Of a stretch of 15,326 bases of DNA, positions 1 through 7,088 are shown one piece after another (position 1 is the first letter of the stretch; every line of letters starts with the position of its first letter). The notes under the pieces were generated by a model that saw only the letters and a program-made list of their open reading frames with translations, did not search any database and was not told the origin of the DNA. Made by a program: the position numbers and the translations under genes. This stretch comes from Verrucomicrobiales bacterium (GTDB lineage: Bacteria; Verrucomicrobiota; Verrucomicrobiia; Limisphaerales; UBA9464), in assembly GCA_003445095.1 (NCBI GenBank), contig DLVS01000695.1:1-15326 (forward strand), read 5' to 3'.

Positions 1-102
1 GCGATCCTTGTCCGCCAGGAATCGGGAAAACTCGGCAAATCGACGAGTCTCGTCTACTTGCTCCAATGAAACGGATGCAGAGGACAGTGTTGGTGTATTC
101 AT
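1..102 (-). CDS. Partial N-terminus of the next type IV secretion gene, possibly TrbF/VirB8-like
   Basis: An open frame begins with an ATG at 102-100 and continues without a stop to the left edge, giving 34 residues (starting MNTPTLSSAS). The ATG overlaps the TGA of the upstream trbL-like gene (99-101) in an ATGA arrangement, which strongly supports this start and translational coupling. The visible part is hydrophilic and polar with no membrane segment yet; VirB8/TrbF proteins have a cytoplasmic N-terminal tail before their single helix, so this fits. In Ti-plasmid trb operons trbL is followed by trbF, and that synteny is the only basis for the suggested identity. The sequence itself is too short to assign a family. 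Confidence 0.6.
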   Translation of the reverse strand, partial: MNTPTLSSASVSLEQVDETRRFAEFSRFLADKDR

Positions 103-1160
103 GTGTCTTTGCGTTTGAATCGATTAACGATTGCTTGGGCGGCTTGGTCACCGATGGGATCTGCTGGGCTGAAGGGCGCTTCTGCCGGTGAGGGCGGTAG
201 AGGCGGGAAGGAGGCGGCCGTTTCTGTAGCAAAGGTGGTCCTTTGAGCTGCCGCTTGGTGAGCTCCAGAGTTTGACCCACGGGGCGAGTCGTTTCCGCCT
301 CCTAGGTAAGCTCGGACCGAAGTGACGGTTGAAACGAACGCGGCACTTGCCATCGTCCCAACCTGCAGAACTGTATTCACTGGCGCACCGGAGCCCGCGA
401 CTAAGCGTTGGACATAGAGGGGAGCAAGGATGGTGGACACCACGATCCAGACTGCCAAAACGGTAATGCCCAACAGGCCGGTGAGTCCCTTGCCAACGGC
501 TTCGCCAAAGCTGGCATTGGCAAAGGACGTGCCACTGTTGATGACTTCAATGAGGCCCTCGGTAAAGGTCGCGGCCAACGCGAGTCCAACTGGCCAGAGC
601 ATTATCCCCAAGAGCCGCAGGATGTGTTGGAGCCCGATCCAGGAGATGGGACGCACGCCGAGGCAGGGAACGAGCAAGGGTGAGATGGCCCAACAGGCGA
701 GGAGAACCGCGCGCTGGATGCTGTAAACGAAAGCCAGCATTGCCATCGCAAACCAAGAGATCAGCGTGAGGACAGCGAAGATGATAGCTTGATACCAGGT
801 GCCATCCCACACTTGACCGAGGAAGGAGGAGTTACCTTGGTCGCTTAGTTGCTGAGCCTCCCGCAGCCTTTCCTTGTAGCGCTCAGCGACGTTTTCAGGT
901 CGTGCCGGGATGTTCTGTTCCAGCCAAGTTTTAATCATCACCTGGCCTTCGTTGATGATGGCCGAAGACTGCAGGAGAAAGAGGAGAATCAGAAACGCAC
1001 GGATGAATATCTTGAGAGCAGCTTCCGGGGTGGAGGTCTCGCCCCAGAACTCTAAGGCCATCCCAATCACGATAATGACGAACGCAAACGGAAAGAGGTC
1101 TTCAAAGAGTGCGGCGCAGGCTTGCACGTAGCCCGGGAAAGCAATTTCAAAGTGAGACAT
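99..1160 (-). CDS. trbL: TrbL/VirB6-like polytopic conjugative transfer protein
   Basis: A 353-residue inner-membrane protein of the type IV secretion channel. About six or seven hydrophobic segments are visible (roughly residues 20-37, 50-70, 124-147, 150-168, 180-200, 225-250 and 262-282). A hydrophilic loop rich in charged residues lies at about 80-115, and a low-complexity Ser/Ala/Pro-rich tail follows 285. This layout matches the TrbL/VirB6 family, whose members help form the inner-membrane platform and contact the DNA substrate. It follows the TrbJ-like gene by 36 bp and its stop overlaps the next start (ATGA). No Shine-Dalgarno sequence is evident before the ATG at 1160. The family is called from topology and synteny rather than a specific motif, since the family is poorly conserved in sequence. 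Confidence 0.78.
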   Translation of the reverse strand: MSHFEIAFPGYVQACAALFEDLFPFAFVIIVIGMALEFWGETSTPEAALKIFIRAFLILLFLLQSSAIINEGQVMIKTWLEQNIPARPENVAERYKERLREAQQLSDQGNSSFLGQVWDGTWYQAIIFAVLTLISWFAMAMLAFVYSIQRAVLLACWAISPLLVPCLGVRPISWIGLQHILRLLGIMLWPVGLALAATFTEGLIEVINSGTSFANASFGEAVGKGLTGLLGITVLAVWIVVSTILAPLYVQRLVAGSGAPVNTVLQVGTMASAAFVSTVTSVRAYLGGGNDSPRGSNSGAHQAAAQRTTFATETAASFPPLPPSPAEAPFSPADPIGDQAAQAIVNRFKRKDT

Positions 1161-1196
1161 GAGAGTCGTGGTTCTAGGCTCACACGGTGGCCAGAT

Positions 1197-1988
1197 TCAT
1201 GGCCGAGTTTTGGATTGCATTCGCGGTTCGAAGGGGCTCGGAATTCGAACGATGGAAGTATCTACCTTGAACATTTCTCCGAGCTTGTCGGTAGCTTGAT
1301 GCACGCTCGCCTCTGCCTCTTCACGATGCGCCTGGCGTTGTCGGGCGGCGTCCGTTTCGTTGAGAAGGTTCTGGACCAGAACGCGGCCGAGTGCTGCGGC
1401 GCGGTCCATTTCAATCGCCACGAGCTCAGAATTTTGCCCAATGAGAACTGCTTGAAGTTTCTCAACTTCGGCGACCGTGGTGGCTTTACGCAACTGCTCT
1501 TGGGTGGCCTTAACCTGCCCGCGGATACTTTGACGCCGCTCCTGCGTGTCGTGCATCACTTCCTTCAGGTTCTCAACGGCCACGGCGAGCGCGTCGAATT
1601 TGCGATACTGCTCTACGGACCGAGGCACAATCTGCCCGTCCGCTCGCTGCAAGGTATCGCCTGGAGGTCGAAAGATGCCATTGGCGTCGAACCAAGCGCC
1701 TGCGATGCCGGTTGCCGCGGACTGGATCTCGTCAATGGTTTCCCCTGCTCCTTCCAACCCGAGGCTTTGGACCAAGGCCGCAGCCTCGGGGATTTTGACC
1801 GACTCGGGATCGCCCAGGCGTTTGAGTTCTTCGCGGGCCGCTTCGAGTTGCTTCATTGTGAGATCGAACTGCTTAATGGCTTGGGCAAGGTCCGCGGCAT
1901 CGAACACGGGAATCCCCGCGCCTCTGAGGTTGGTAAGGCAAAGGACGAAGGCGAGCACGAGTCCGGTTAACTTCATACTAGTGTTCAT
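1197..1988 (-). CDS. trbJ: TrbJ/VirB5-like periplasmic conjugative transfer protein
   Basis: The frame is open from 2057, but I place the start at the ATG at 1988 (263 residues). From there the protein begins with a short Lys-containing stretch, a hydrophobic core and a small-residue cleavage region near residues 21-25, a normal Sec signal peptide. The longer version would bury the signal and overlap the upstream gene by 46 bp. A second ATG at 1976 is equally possible. After cleavage the mature protein starts with IPVFDAADLAQA, the hallmark opening of TrbJ proteins. The rest is mainly helical, with heptad-like Gln/Glu/Arg-rich segments at about 35-60 and 125-245. VirB5/TrbJ proteins are minor pilus or adhesin components in the periplasm. 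Its neighbours are a lipoprotein gene upstream and trbL downstream, as in trb operons. Confidence 0.8.
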   Translation of the reverse strand: MNTSMKLTGLVLAFVLCLTNLRGAGIPVFDAADLAQAIKQFDLTMKQLEAAREELKRLGDPESVKIPEAAALVQSLGLEGAGETIDEIQSAATGIAGAWFDANGIFRPPGDTLQRADGQIVPRSVEQYRKFDALAVAVENLKEVMHDTQERRQSIRGQVKATQEQLRKATTVAEVEKLQAVLIGQNSELVAIEMDRAAALGRVLVQNLLNETDAARQRQAHREEAEASVHQATDKLGEMFKVDTSIVRIPSPFEPRMQSKTRP

Positions 1989-2011
1989 ATATAGGTTTGG
2001 TGACTCACGGT

Positions 2012-2332
2012 TTACTGTTTTTGAGATTCGCTGCGCTGTTGTTCGACGAGATCCCAATAGATCGCCTTAATTCCATCGGCGCGGCCGCGGTTGTAGCCAT
2101 CGGCAAACGATTTGCGCTGCGCGCGGGTCTTGAGGGCGTGAATCCCCTCCCCGAGCACGACGCCGCCAACCGCTCCAGCAGCCGTGATCGCGGGATTTCC
2201 GTCACTGAGTTCGCTCGCGAGATAACCGCCGCCAACGCCAAGCGCGGCGTCGGTGACGGGACGTTCGAGTCCAGCGCAGCCCGTGAACAGGGCGAGCGCC
2301 GTGAAGGCAGAGAATGCAGTTTTGGATTTCAT
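2012..2332 (-). CDS. Gly-rich lipoprotein of the conjugation operon (TrbK/VirB7 slot)
   Basis: A 106-residue protein with a classic lipoprotein signal: Lys at positions 2 and 4, a hydrophobic stretch, and a lipobox ending LFTGC with Cys19 as the predicted lipidated residue. Residues about 30-65 are rich in Gly and Ala with regular spacing (GVGGG, AAGAVGGVVLGEG), resembling a glycine-zipper membrane-inserting segment. The C-terminus is charged. The start overlaps the VirB4-like stop as ATGA, so it is coupled to that gene. In trb operons this slot near trbJ holds the small lipoprotein TrbK (entry exclusion), while VirB7-type lipoproteins stabilise the outer-membrane core. Sequence alone does not distinguish these, so no symbol is given. 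Glycine-zipper lipoproteins of other kinds look similar. Confidence 0.7.
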   Translation of the reverse strand: MKSKTAFSAFTALALFTGCAGLERPVTDAALGVGGGYLASELSDGNPAITAAGAVGGVVLGEGIHALKTRAQRKSFADGYNRGRADGIKAIYWDLVEQQRSESQKQ

Positions 2333-5205
2333 GGTTTTGTTTGGTCACACGGCAGCAAGTAATACCGAACTGCGCCGCAGATCGGTTGCCCTGCGCTCTT
2401 ATGGAGATAAAGAAACTCGGAGTATTTCGGGCCGGTCATCTGGTCCGGCCGGGCGAACCGTTTGATCGCCTCTTGGGAGAGTTGCGACAGTCCCACATCG
2501 GCGCCGAGCCGGGCGATGTCTTGGGCGTCGCCAGTATTGAAGATGAACCATGCGCTCGCGTTTCCCATGATCGCCGGGCGAGCCAAGGAATCGGCGATGC
2601 GCGAATACTGCTGACCGATGATAATGATCTGCGTGTTGTGCTTGCGGAAGCTTTCGAATAATTCTCGAACAATCTCTTCGCCGCCCGGCACATCAAAGAA
2701 CCGCGAAATCTCATCGATGACGACGCGCTTTCGCGCGAGTTTTGGTAAACTCAGACACTGGTTCCGGATGGTGTTGAGAGAGGCGAAGGCAACAATGCTC
2801 TTCAGGTCCTTGGCGCCTTCGGGGATGAAACCCATCTCGTAATGGAGCAGGCGAGAGCTCAAGGGAATGTTGGTCGGGCCGTCAAACAGACGTCCATAGG
2901 GTCCGCCTCGGCACCACGGGGTCAGAAGCACTGCCCGCCAGCGACAATCCTCATCGTCGCTCAGCTCCAAAGATTCGCGGAGGGAACTGAGCGTCAGGTG
3001 TTCGCCCGGCGCTAGGTGAGCAAAGACTAGGTCGAATAGCTCACTTGATCCGCCGTGTTCGTGTTGCCTGAGATCAGCGTCCGAGAAGCCAGCAAGCTCG
3101 GCGGCGAATGCTACAGGATCGCTGCGCTCGAATTCTTTCAGGTCAAGAAAGGCATCCGCCACCGGTTGAGGGTTCTTCTTGATTCGCGCGACCACTGCCG
3201 CGCATTCCTTGAGAACGGCCTCGCGCCGCTCGCGCGGCCACCGGCGGAAGCAATCTTCGGCGTGTTCACCCGTGACTCGCATCAGCTCCCGCGAAACAAG
3301 AGCGTGCTGGCGGACCGCCTTATCCTCGGCTTTGGGTATCCCGAGCATCCGGCTCACCAATGAGGCGGCGGTCGATATCCAAAAGGCAGATCTGGGGAGC
3401 CCATTGCTATCCAGGAAGTTGATCGTTTGTGTTCCGCCCGGTTTGAAAATCAGCGGTTCAGATCCTAGTGCCCTACTGAGTGCGGCTTGGGATAGTCCGT
3501 CCTCAATAACCGCGGTATACGCGATCATCCCAGAGGTCTCGATCAAGAGCTTGGTAACTACTTGGCTTTTGCCCATTCCTGTTCCGCCAAGTACCACGAG
3601 CTGCTGTGGGGTCTCCGCTTCTTGCTCGCCAAGAAAGCTCACCACATTGACCAACCCCCCGTCCGAGCCAGGAAAGAGCGAATGCACGGGCCCCGGATGG
3701 CCGGAAAAGGAAGCCGCCAAAGGTAATAGATTAGCTCCGGTCGGATCTTCTACGTAGAGAGTACAACCATGATGGCTGCTCCACATCCACGCGGGCAGCG
3801 ATTTGGCAAAAAGACTTCGCGAGGAGGAGGCCAAGGTCGCCTCGAACGGCTGCGCCCCATTCATGCGGTGGATTGCGGCTTTGACTGCGGCGGCCCGGCG
3901 TCGGAGCTCCTCAGGCGACGAGGCTCGGACACCGACGATGACTTCGATCTCCATGGGGACCACCCCCTCAGCGGTCAGCCGCCGAATCTTGGCTTCTAAC
4001 TGCGCCAGGGTGACGGCCAGAGCCTGATCCGGTTTGGCGACAAGCTGGTGGTGAATCCTTTCAACTTTGGACTGGGCCTCTCGTAGAATTGGCTCCTTCG
4101 AAAGTCGCCGAATCTGCGCTGTGACGGTGACACCGCTGAAGGGACTTGCGGCCAAGGAATGTAGGATGGTGAAATAGGTTTCCGTCGGCAGTCGTTTTAT
4201 GGTGAAGCAGAGGTGGTGGAATCCATCCAAGACAAATCCTTGGTTCCCCTGCCCGCGCAGCTCAGAGCGCCACGCATTCTCCAGCAGAGAGATTGGATGT
4301 TGGATTCCGGCAAGGGGATCGGAATCGGGCTCCAGCCGAATCGATGGATTGAATGCGTCAACCCACTGGCGAAAGGCTTCTTGGTCGGGCAGCGGCATGA
4401 CGCGGGCGCCGATCGGGGCCAAGCACTGCCGCAGAGTCTGCTCGCACTGCCCGAACTCCCGCTTCGCCATTTCAAGCTCGCTCACTGAACCATCGGCACC
4501 CGGAGAGAGCTGAAATCCTATGAACAGCGTTTGCTGGCGTCGCCGGAGTTGCCCCTTCTCCAGAGCGCCACTCAGGTTGACGAAGTTGGCGTTGCGAAGT
4601 TTTCGGACGGCCGGATCAACGCATCTGGAGGTGTGTTGGGCGTACTCCAGTAGTCGAGGCGCGAAACCGGCTTCGTCGTCACATACGCGGAACTGGATTC
4701 GCCATTTTTCCGGAACGACTCGCAGGAATGCTGACCAGCATTCTTGCGCGCGATTTCGTTCGGAGAACGAAGCGTTCTGAAAGTCAGGAGTTTCGATGGT
4801 GAAACCCCGCGCGACCCATCCGTTCAGCCCTCCAAACACAATGAGTCCATCGGACAGATAGCCATTGGGAAAGGGGCTAAAAAGCGGCGGCTGAAAGTGC
4901 TCGCGCTTGGGCAATGGGGACGAGTTTCCCCCGTTGATTATCTGGCTCACGTGATCGAGGAGGAAGCCGACTGGACCACTATTCTGGATGAACCGAACCG
5001 CCCCGATCAGAATCGCGGCCGGGGCAATGGAAAGGAGCGCCGCCGAGACGGCGCTTCTGGTGCGGGCAAGAATGAGGAAGGCCCCCAAGGCGACTACCGC
5101 AATAGGGACCACCCAAATGAGCGAACGGGTCGCCACGCCGAAGAGCCCGCCTTCGGACTCTTCAGCCGAGAGGCTCGACGTAATTCGCGGAGACGGTTCA
5201 GACAT
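2329..5205 (-). CDS. trbE: VirB4/TrbE-family type IV secretion ATPase with fused N-terminal membrane helices
   Basis: A 958-residue ATPase that energises pilus assembly and substrate transfer at the inner membrane. Walker A is GGTGMGKS at residues 540-547 (Lys546) and Walker B is VVIDEI with Asp831/Glu832. The IIIIGQQYS segment and the C-terminal YSEFLYL region are also typical of VirB4 C-terminal domains. The N-terminal half (about 115-480) is the less conserved CagE/TrbE domain. Residues 1-110 carry two hydrophobic helices (about 28-47 and 52-73), which ordinary TrbE proteins lack and which resemble TrbD/VirB3; no separate trbD is present, so a TrbD-TrbE fusion is likely. The gene starts 12 bp after the TrbC-like stop and ends in an ATGA overlap with the lipoprotein gene. 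No Shine-Dalgarno sequence is visible. Confidence 0.9.
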   Translation of the reverse strand: MSEPSPRITSSLSAEESEGGLFGVATRSLIWVVPIAVVALGAFLILARTRSAVSAALLSIAPAAILIGAVRFIQNSGPVGFLLDHVSQIINGGNSSPLPKREHFQPPLFSPFPNGYLSDGLIVFGGLNGWVARGFTIETPDFQNASFSERNRAQECWSAFLRVVPEKWRIQFRVCDDEAGFAPRLLEYAQHTSRCVDPAVRKLRNANFVNLSGALEKGQLRRRQQTLFIGFQLSPGADGSVSELEMAKREFGQCEQTLRQCLAPIGARVMPLPDQEAFRQWVDAFNPSIRLEPDSDPLAGIQHPISLLENAWRSELRGQGNQGFVLDGFHHLCFTIKRLPTETYFTILHSLAASPFSGVTVTAQIRRLSKEPILREAQSKVERIHHQLVAKPDQALAVTLAQLEAKIRRLTAEGVVPMEIEVIVGVRASSPEELRRRAAAVKAAIHRMNGAQPFEATLASSSRSLFAKSLPAWMWSSHHGCTLYVEDPTGANLLPLAASFSGHPGPVHSLFPGSDGGLVNVVSFLGEQEAETPQQLVVLGGTGMGKSQVVTKLLIETSGMIAYTAVIEDGLSQAALSRALGSEPLIFKPGGTQTINFLDSNGLPRSAFWISTAASLVSRMLGIPKAEDKAVRQHALVSRELMRVTGEHAEDCFRRWPRERREAVLKECAAVVARIKKNPQPVADAFLDLKEFERSDPVAFAAELAGFSDADLRQHEHGGSSELFDLVFAHLAPGEHLTLSSLRESLELSDDEDCRWRAVLLTPWCRGGPYGRLFDGPTNIPLSSRLLHYEMGFIPEGAKDLKSIVAFASLNTIRNQCLSLPKLARKRVVIDEISRFFDVPGGEEIVRELFESFRKHNTQIIIIGQQYSRIADSLARPAIMGNASAWFIFNTGDAQDIARLGADVGLSQLSQEAIKRFARPDQMTGPKYSEFLYLHKSAGQPICGAVRYYLLPCDQTKP

Positions 5206-5217
5206 ACCGCGAACTCG

Positions 5218-5460
5218 TTACACAGTTACGCCGAGCCAACCGGCAAACATCCTGATGATCGGCACCGCCAGGCAGGTAAGGAATCCTGATATGATCGATG
5301 CAAATCCTTCCTGCTTAAGGCCCTTGGACAGATACCAGCTGCCAGCCAAAATTTTAGGAATTCCAAAAATTAAGGTTACGACCAACATAAAATCTAAGAA
5401 TTGAGAGATAACAGGCAGCACCTGGACTGCGCCAAAGAGAGGACTGACTTGATGGAGCAT
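5218..5460 (-). CDS. Small two-helix membrane protein, TrbC/VirB2 pilin candidate
   Basis: An 80-residue protein with two hydrophobic segments (about 14-35 and 54-76) separated by a short basic loop (WYLSKGLKQEG). That is the hairpin topology of VirB2/TrbC pilin subunits after signal-peptide removal. It sits directly upstream (12 bp) of the VirB4/TrbE gene, the normal place for trbC. Against a simple pilin call, it lacks the long N-terminal signal peptide and the Ala-X-Ala site of typical VirB2 or TrbC precursors. It could instead be a VirB3/TrbD-like protein, or a pilin that inserts without cleavage. Size, topology and position are observed; the pilin role is inferred. Confidence 0.6.
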   Translation of the reverse strand: MLHQVSPLFGAVQVLPVISQFLDFMLVVTLIFGIPKILAGSWYLSKGLKQEGFASIISGFLTCLAVPIIRMFAGWLGVTV

Positions 5461-5575
5461 ATTGGTTTACTTCATTTTTGAGCGACGCTACCGCCCAATG
5501 AATAATCCCACTCGCCTGGCAAGAGGTTCGCAGAAATCCACCGGCCTCAATGCATGGCTACTGAGAAATCCCAAC

Positions 5576-6181
5576 TCATGGATCTCGTAAGACACGAAGG
5601 ACCTCCTTTGCTGCCTTCCGCGCCCGAAAAAGAAGGCCTTTGACTGCTCCCTCGGTTCTTCCCATGCGCCGACTGACAGACGCGATGCTCATCCCCTCTA
5701 AGTAGTGAAGGTCGAGCACCTCGCGGTGCGTTGCCGACAGACGTTCCAACAATGAACGCACCTCTTCGTTGTTCTGGATCTCTTCGAAGTGGTCTTTGCT
5801 GGCACCGATCTGACGCAGCGATTCCTCAGGAAGATAGAATCGATGGTTCTCTTCCCGGATCTGCCTCGTCCAAGCAGTGCAACAACGGCACCAAAAACGG
5901 TGGCGGATGAATTCTAGGCTCTTCGGCGATCCGTCGGAGCTCTCGTACACGTCTTGAACGAGGCTTTCCGGATCCGCGACTCCGCGGGAGATCGCGAGGC
6001 GGATTAACTTCTCACGGTTCAGGAGGTAAGACTTGGCTATTGCCGAAAGTTCAGCACCTTCTTCAGCGCATTGATTGGCTTCTGGCTGAGGGTATTCTCC
6101 GGACGCATGACCTTCCGATTTCTGTATCGGAGCGACCGAGGTGTTGTTTGAAACGCTTGATTTAGAAGAATTTTCTAACAT
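5576..6181 (-). CDS. ECF-type RNA polymerase sigma factor
   Basis: A 201-residue protein whose last 60 residues are a clear sigma-70 region 4: LLERLSATHREVLDLHYLEG followed by a helix-turn-helix (SIASVSRRMGRTEGAVKGLLFRARKAAKEVLR), which binds the -35 element. Region 2 is recognisable but divergent (about 45-115): SLVQDVYES corresponds to the usual DLVQE segment, and FIRHRFWCRCCTAWTRQI to the region 2.3/2.4 helix. That stretch contains three close cysteines (98, 100, 101), which is unusual. An unstructured 40-residue polar leader precedes it. The gene lies 115 bp upstream of the trbC-like gene on the same strand and is divergent from the HTH/membrane protein/CHAT genes, so it could control either or both sets. 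The ATG at 6181 abuts a perfect inverted repeat. Confidence 0.88.
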   Translation of the reverse strand: MLENSSKSSVSNNTSVAPIQKSEGHASGEYPQPEANQCAEEGAELSAIAKSYLLNREKLIRLAISRGVADPESLVQDVYESSDGSPKSLEFIRHRFWCRCCTAWTRQIREENHRFYLPEESLRQIGASKDHFEEIQNNEEVRSLLERLSATHREVLDLHYLEGMSIASVSRRMGRTEGAVKGLLFRARKAAKEVLRVLRDP

Positions 6182-6205
6182 GGCGCGTCATTGAATTCTC
6201 GCGCC
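6182..6205. promoter_or_regulatory. Inverted repeat abutting the sigma-factor start codon
   Basis: The hexamer GGCGCG at 6182-6187 and its reverse complement CGCGCC at 6200-6205 form a perfect 6-bp G+C-only stem around a 12-base loop that contains GAATTC. On the minus-strand transcript the stem ends immediately before the sigma ATG, so a fold here would cover the region where a ribosome binding site would lie. It could be a translational control hairpin or an operator. Only the repeat is observed; the function is inferred. Confidence 0.4.
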
Positions 6206-6389
6206 TTAACCCCCACAAAAGCCCGCCAACCGCGGCGAATGCCAGGTTTCTTAACAACTCATAATCAAATACTTACGCTGTATCTGGATATTATTTCCGC
6301 CAAGCTATTGCATTCCGTACCGGTTTCTGATTGTGCCCAGGCGGCTTGACAAACGATCCGGTCTTTCGGGGAATCTCCCCCTGCGGAAC
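6206..6389. promoter_or_regulatory. Divergent intergenic region between the sigma gene and the HTH/CHAT operon
   Basis: About 180 bp lies between the divergent sigma gene (minus strand) and the most likely start of the HTH gene (plus strand); if the GTG at 6333 is used, it shrinks to about 127 bp. It includes an AT-rich stretch at about 6245-6310, in contrast to flanking G+C-rich sequence, as expected for promoters firing both ways. I could not identify a convincing -35/-10 pair on either strand. A short perfect repeat, GGGGA-ATC-TCCCC, is at 6368-6380, just upstream of the ATG at 6390. Confidence 0.45.
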
Positions 6390-7088
6390 ATGCCAGATCC
6401 AAATCCTACCCGGCCGAACTGGGAGCAACCACTGTGGGCCTTCTTGCGTTTGATCCGAAAGCGGACTCTAACGCGTACTCACAAATGGGCGGACCCAGAC
6501 TGGGCAGAATACACAAGTTGCCGCGGGGTCTTGGATTCTCTTCTCATCCGTCACGCTTGCCACGCCGCCGATGACCAACAAAAGATTCGTGTTATCGCCG
6601 AGCGAGTTCGCCGCAGCTTTTATGCGAAGGCATTTCGAAAAATAAGCGACCGCGACTTTGAAAAACACCTTCCCAGAAAACTTTGGGACGGTGCCACCGT
6701 GGCTTTGTGGCTATTTGAACAAACCAAACGCGAAGAATACGCACTCCGGCGCCTCCCGCCGGAAAGGCTCACTCAGGTGGAAGCCGAACTGGGAGTGGCC
6801 CACCTCTGGACGGAAGATCCGCCTAAAATTGAAAACGAGGGCCTAGTGGGAGCGCCCAAATCCCGATGCGGTAGGCGGGATTCTGAAGCCGAACAGTGCG
6901 CTCGAAGCTGCGACTTCCTCTATCTTCAAAGACAGCAATTCAAGCAGGAAGACATCGCCGACGCGCTGGGAATTCACCGGACTAATGTGACCTACTGGAT
7001 CCAGGAATGTGAAGAATCCGCCAGAAAGAATCTGGAACAGCAGAAAGCAAAGGCAGCCCCGACTCAATTGAGGACACGTCATGGATAA
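6390..7088 (+). CDS. Helix-turn-helix protein, divergent sigma-like or transcriptional regulator
   Basis: A 232-residue protein from the ATG at 6390. The frame is open from a GTG at 6333, which would add 19 residues rich in Arg and Leu; neither start has a good ribosome binding site, and I prefer the ATG. Residues about 183-206 (FKQEDIADALGIHRTNVTYWIQ) form a helix-turn-helix of the sigma region 4 or Xre/LuxR sort. The N-terminal 110 residues are basic and helical, with an aromatic-rich stretch (WEQPLWAFLRLIRKR) and could be a highly degenerate sigma region 2, but I see no conserved DLVQE-type motif. It overlaps the following membrane protein gene by 8 bp, so the two are co-translated. The family is not recognised with confidence; DNA binding is inferred from the HTH. 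Confidence 0.65.
   Translation: MPDPNPTRPNWEQPLWAFLRLIRKRTLTRTHKWADPDWAEYTSCRGVLDSLLIRHACHAADDQQKIRVIAERVRRSFYAKAFRKISDRDFEKHLPRKLWDGATVALWLFEQTKREEYALRRLPPERLTQVEAELGVAHLWTEDPPKIENEGLVGAPKSRCGRRDSEAEQCARSCDFLYLQRQQFKQEDIADALGIHRTNVTYWIQECEESARKNLEQQKAKAAPTQLRTRHG
7070..7074 (+). promoter_or_regulatory. Ribosome binding site for the membrane protein at 7081
   Basis: GAGGA lies six bases before the ATG at 7081, inside the end of the HTH gene. It is one of only two clear Shine-Dalgarno sequences in the window and fixes the start of the overlapping gene. Confidence 0.6.

Noticed and set aside
1180..1200. A 6-codon mini-ORF whose ATG overlaps the trbJ stop
   Set aside because: Too short to be evidence of a gene; ATG-overlap of this sort arises by chance. 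It might bridge ribosomes toward trbL, but nothing supports that.
1122..1970. A long plus-strand open frame (282 codons) opposite the TrbJ-like gene
   Set aside because: Its product shows no family features, while the opposite strand encodes a signal peptide and the TrbJ IPVFDAADLAQ motif and fits the operon.
4744..5289. A plus-strand open frame opposite the start of the VirB4 gene
   Set aside because: Composition is the Arg/Gly-rich kind typical of antisense shadows, and it crosses two genes of the minus-strand operon.
6346..6374. TTGACA as a -35 box for the HTH gene
   Set aside because: The sequence 17 bases downstream (GGGAAT) does not resemble a -10 box.
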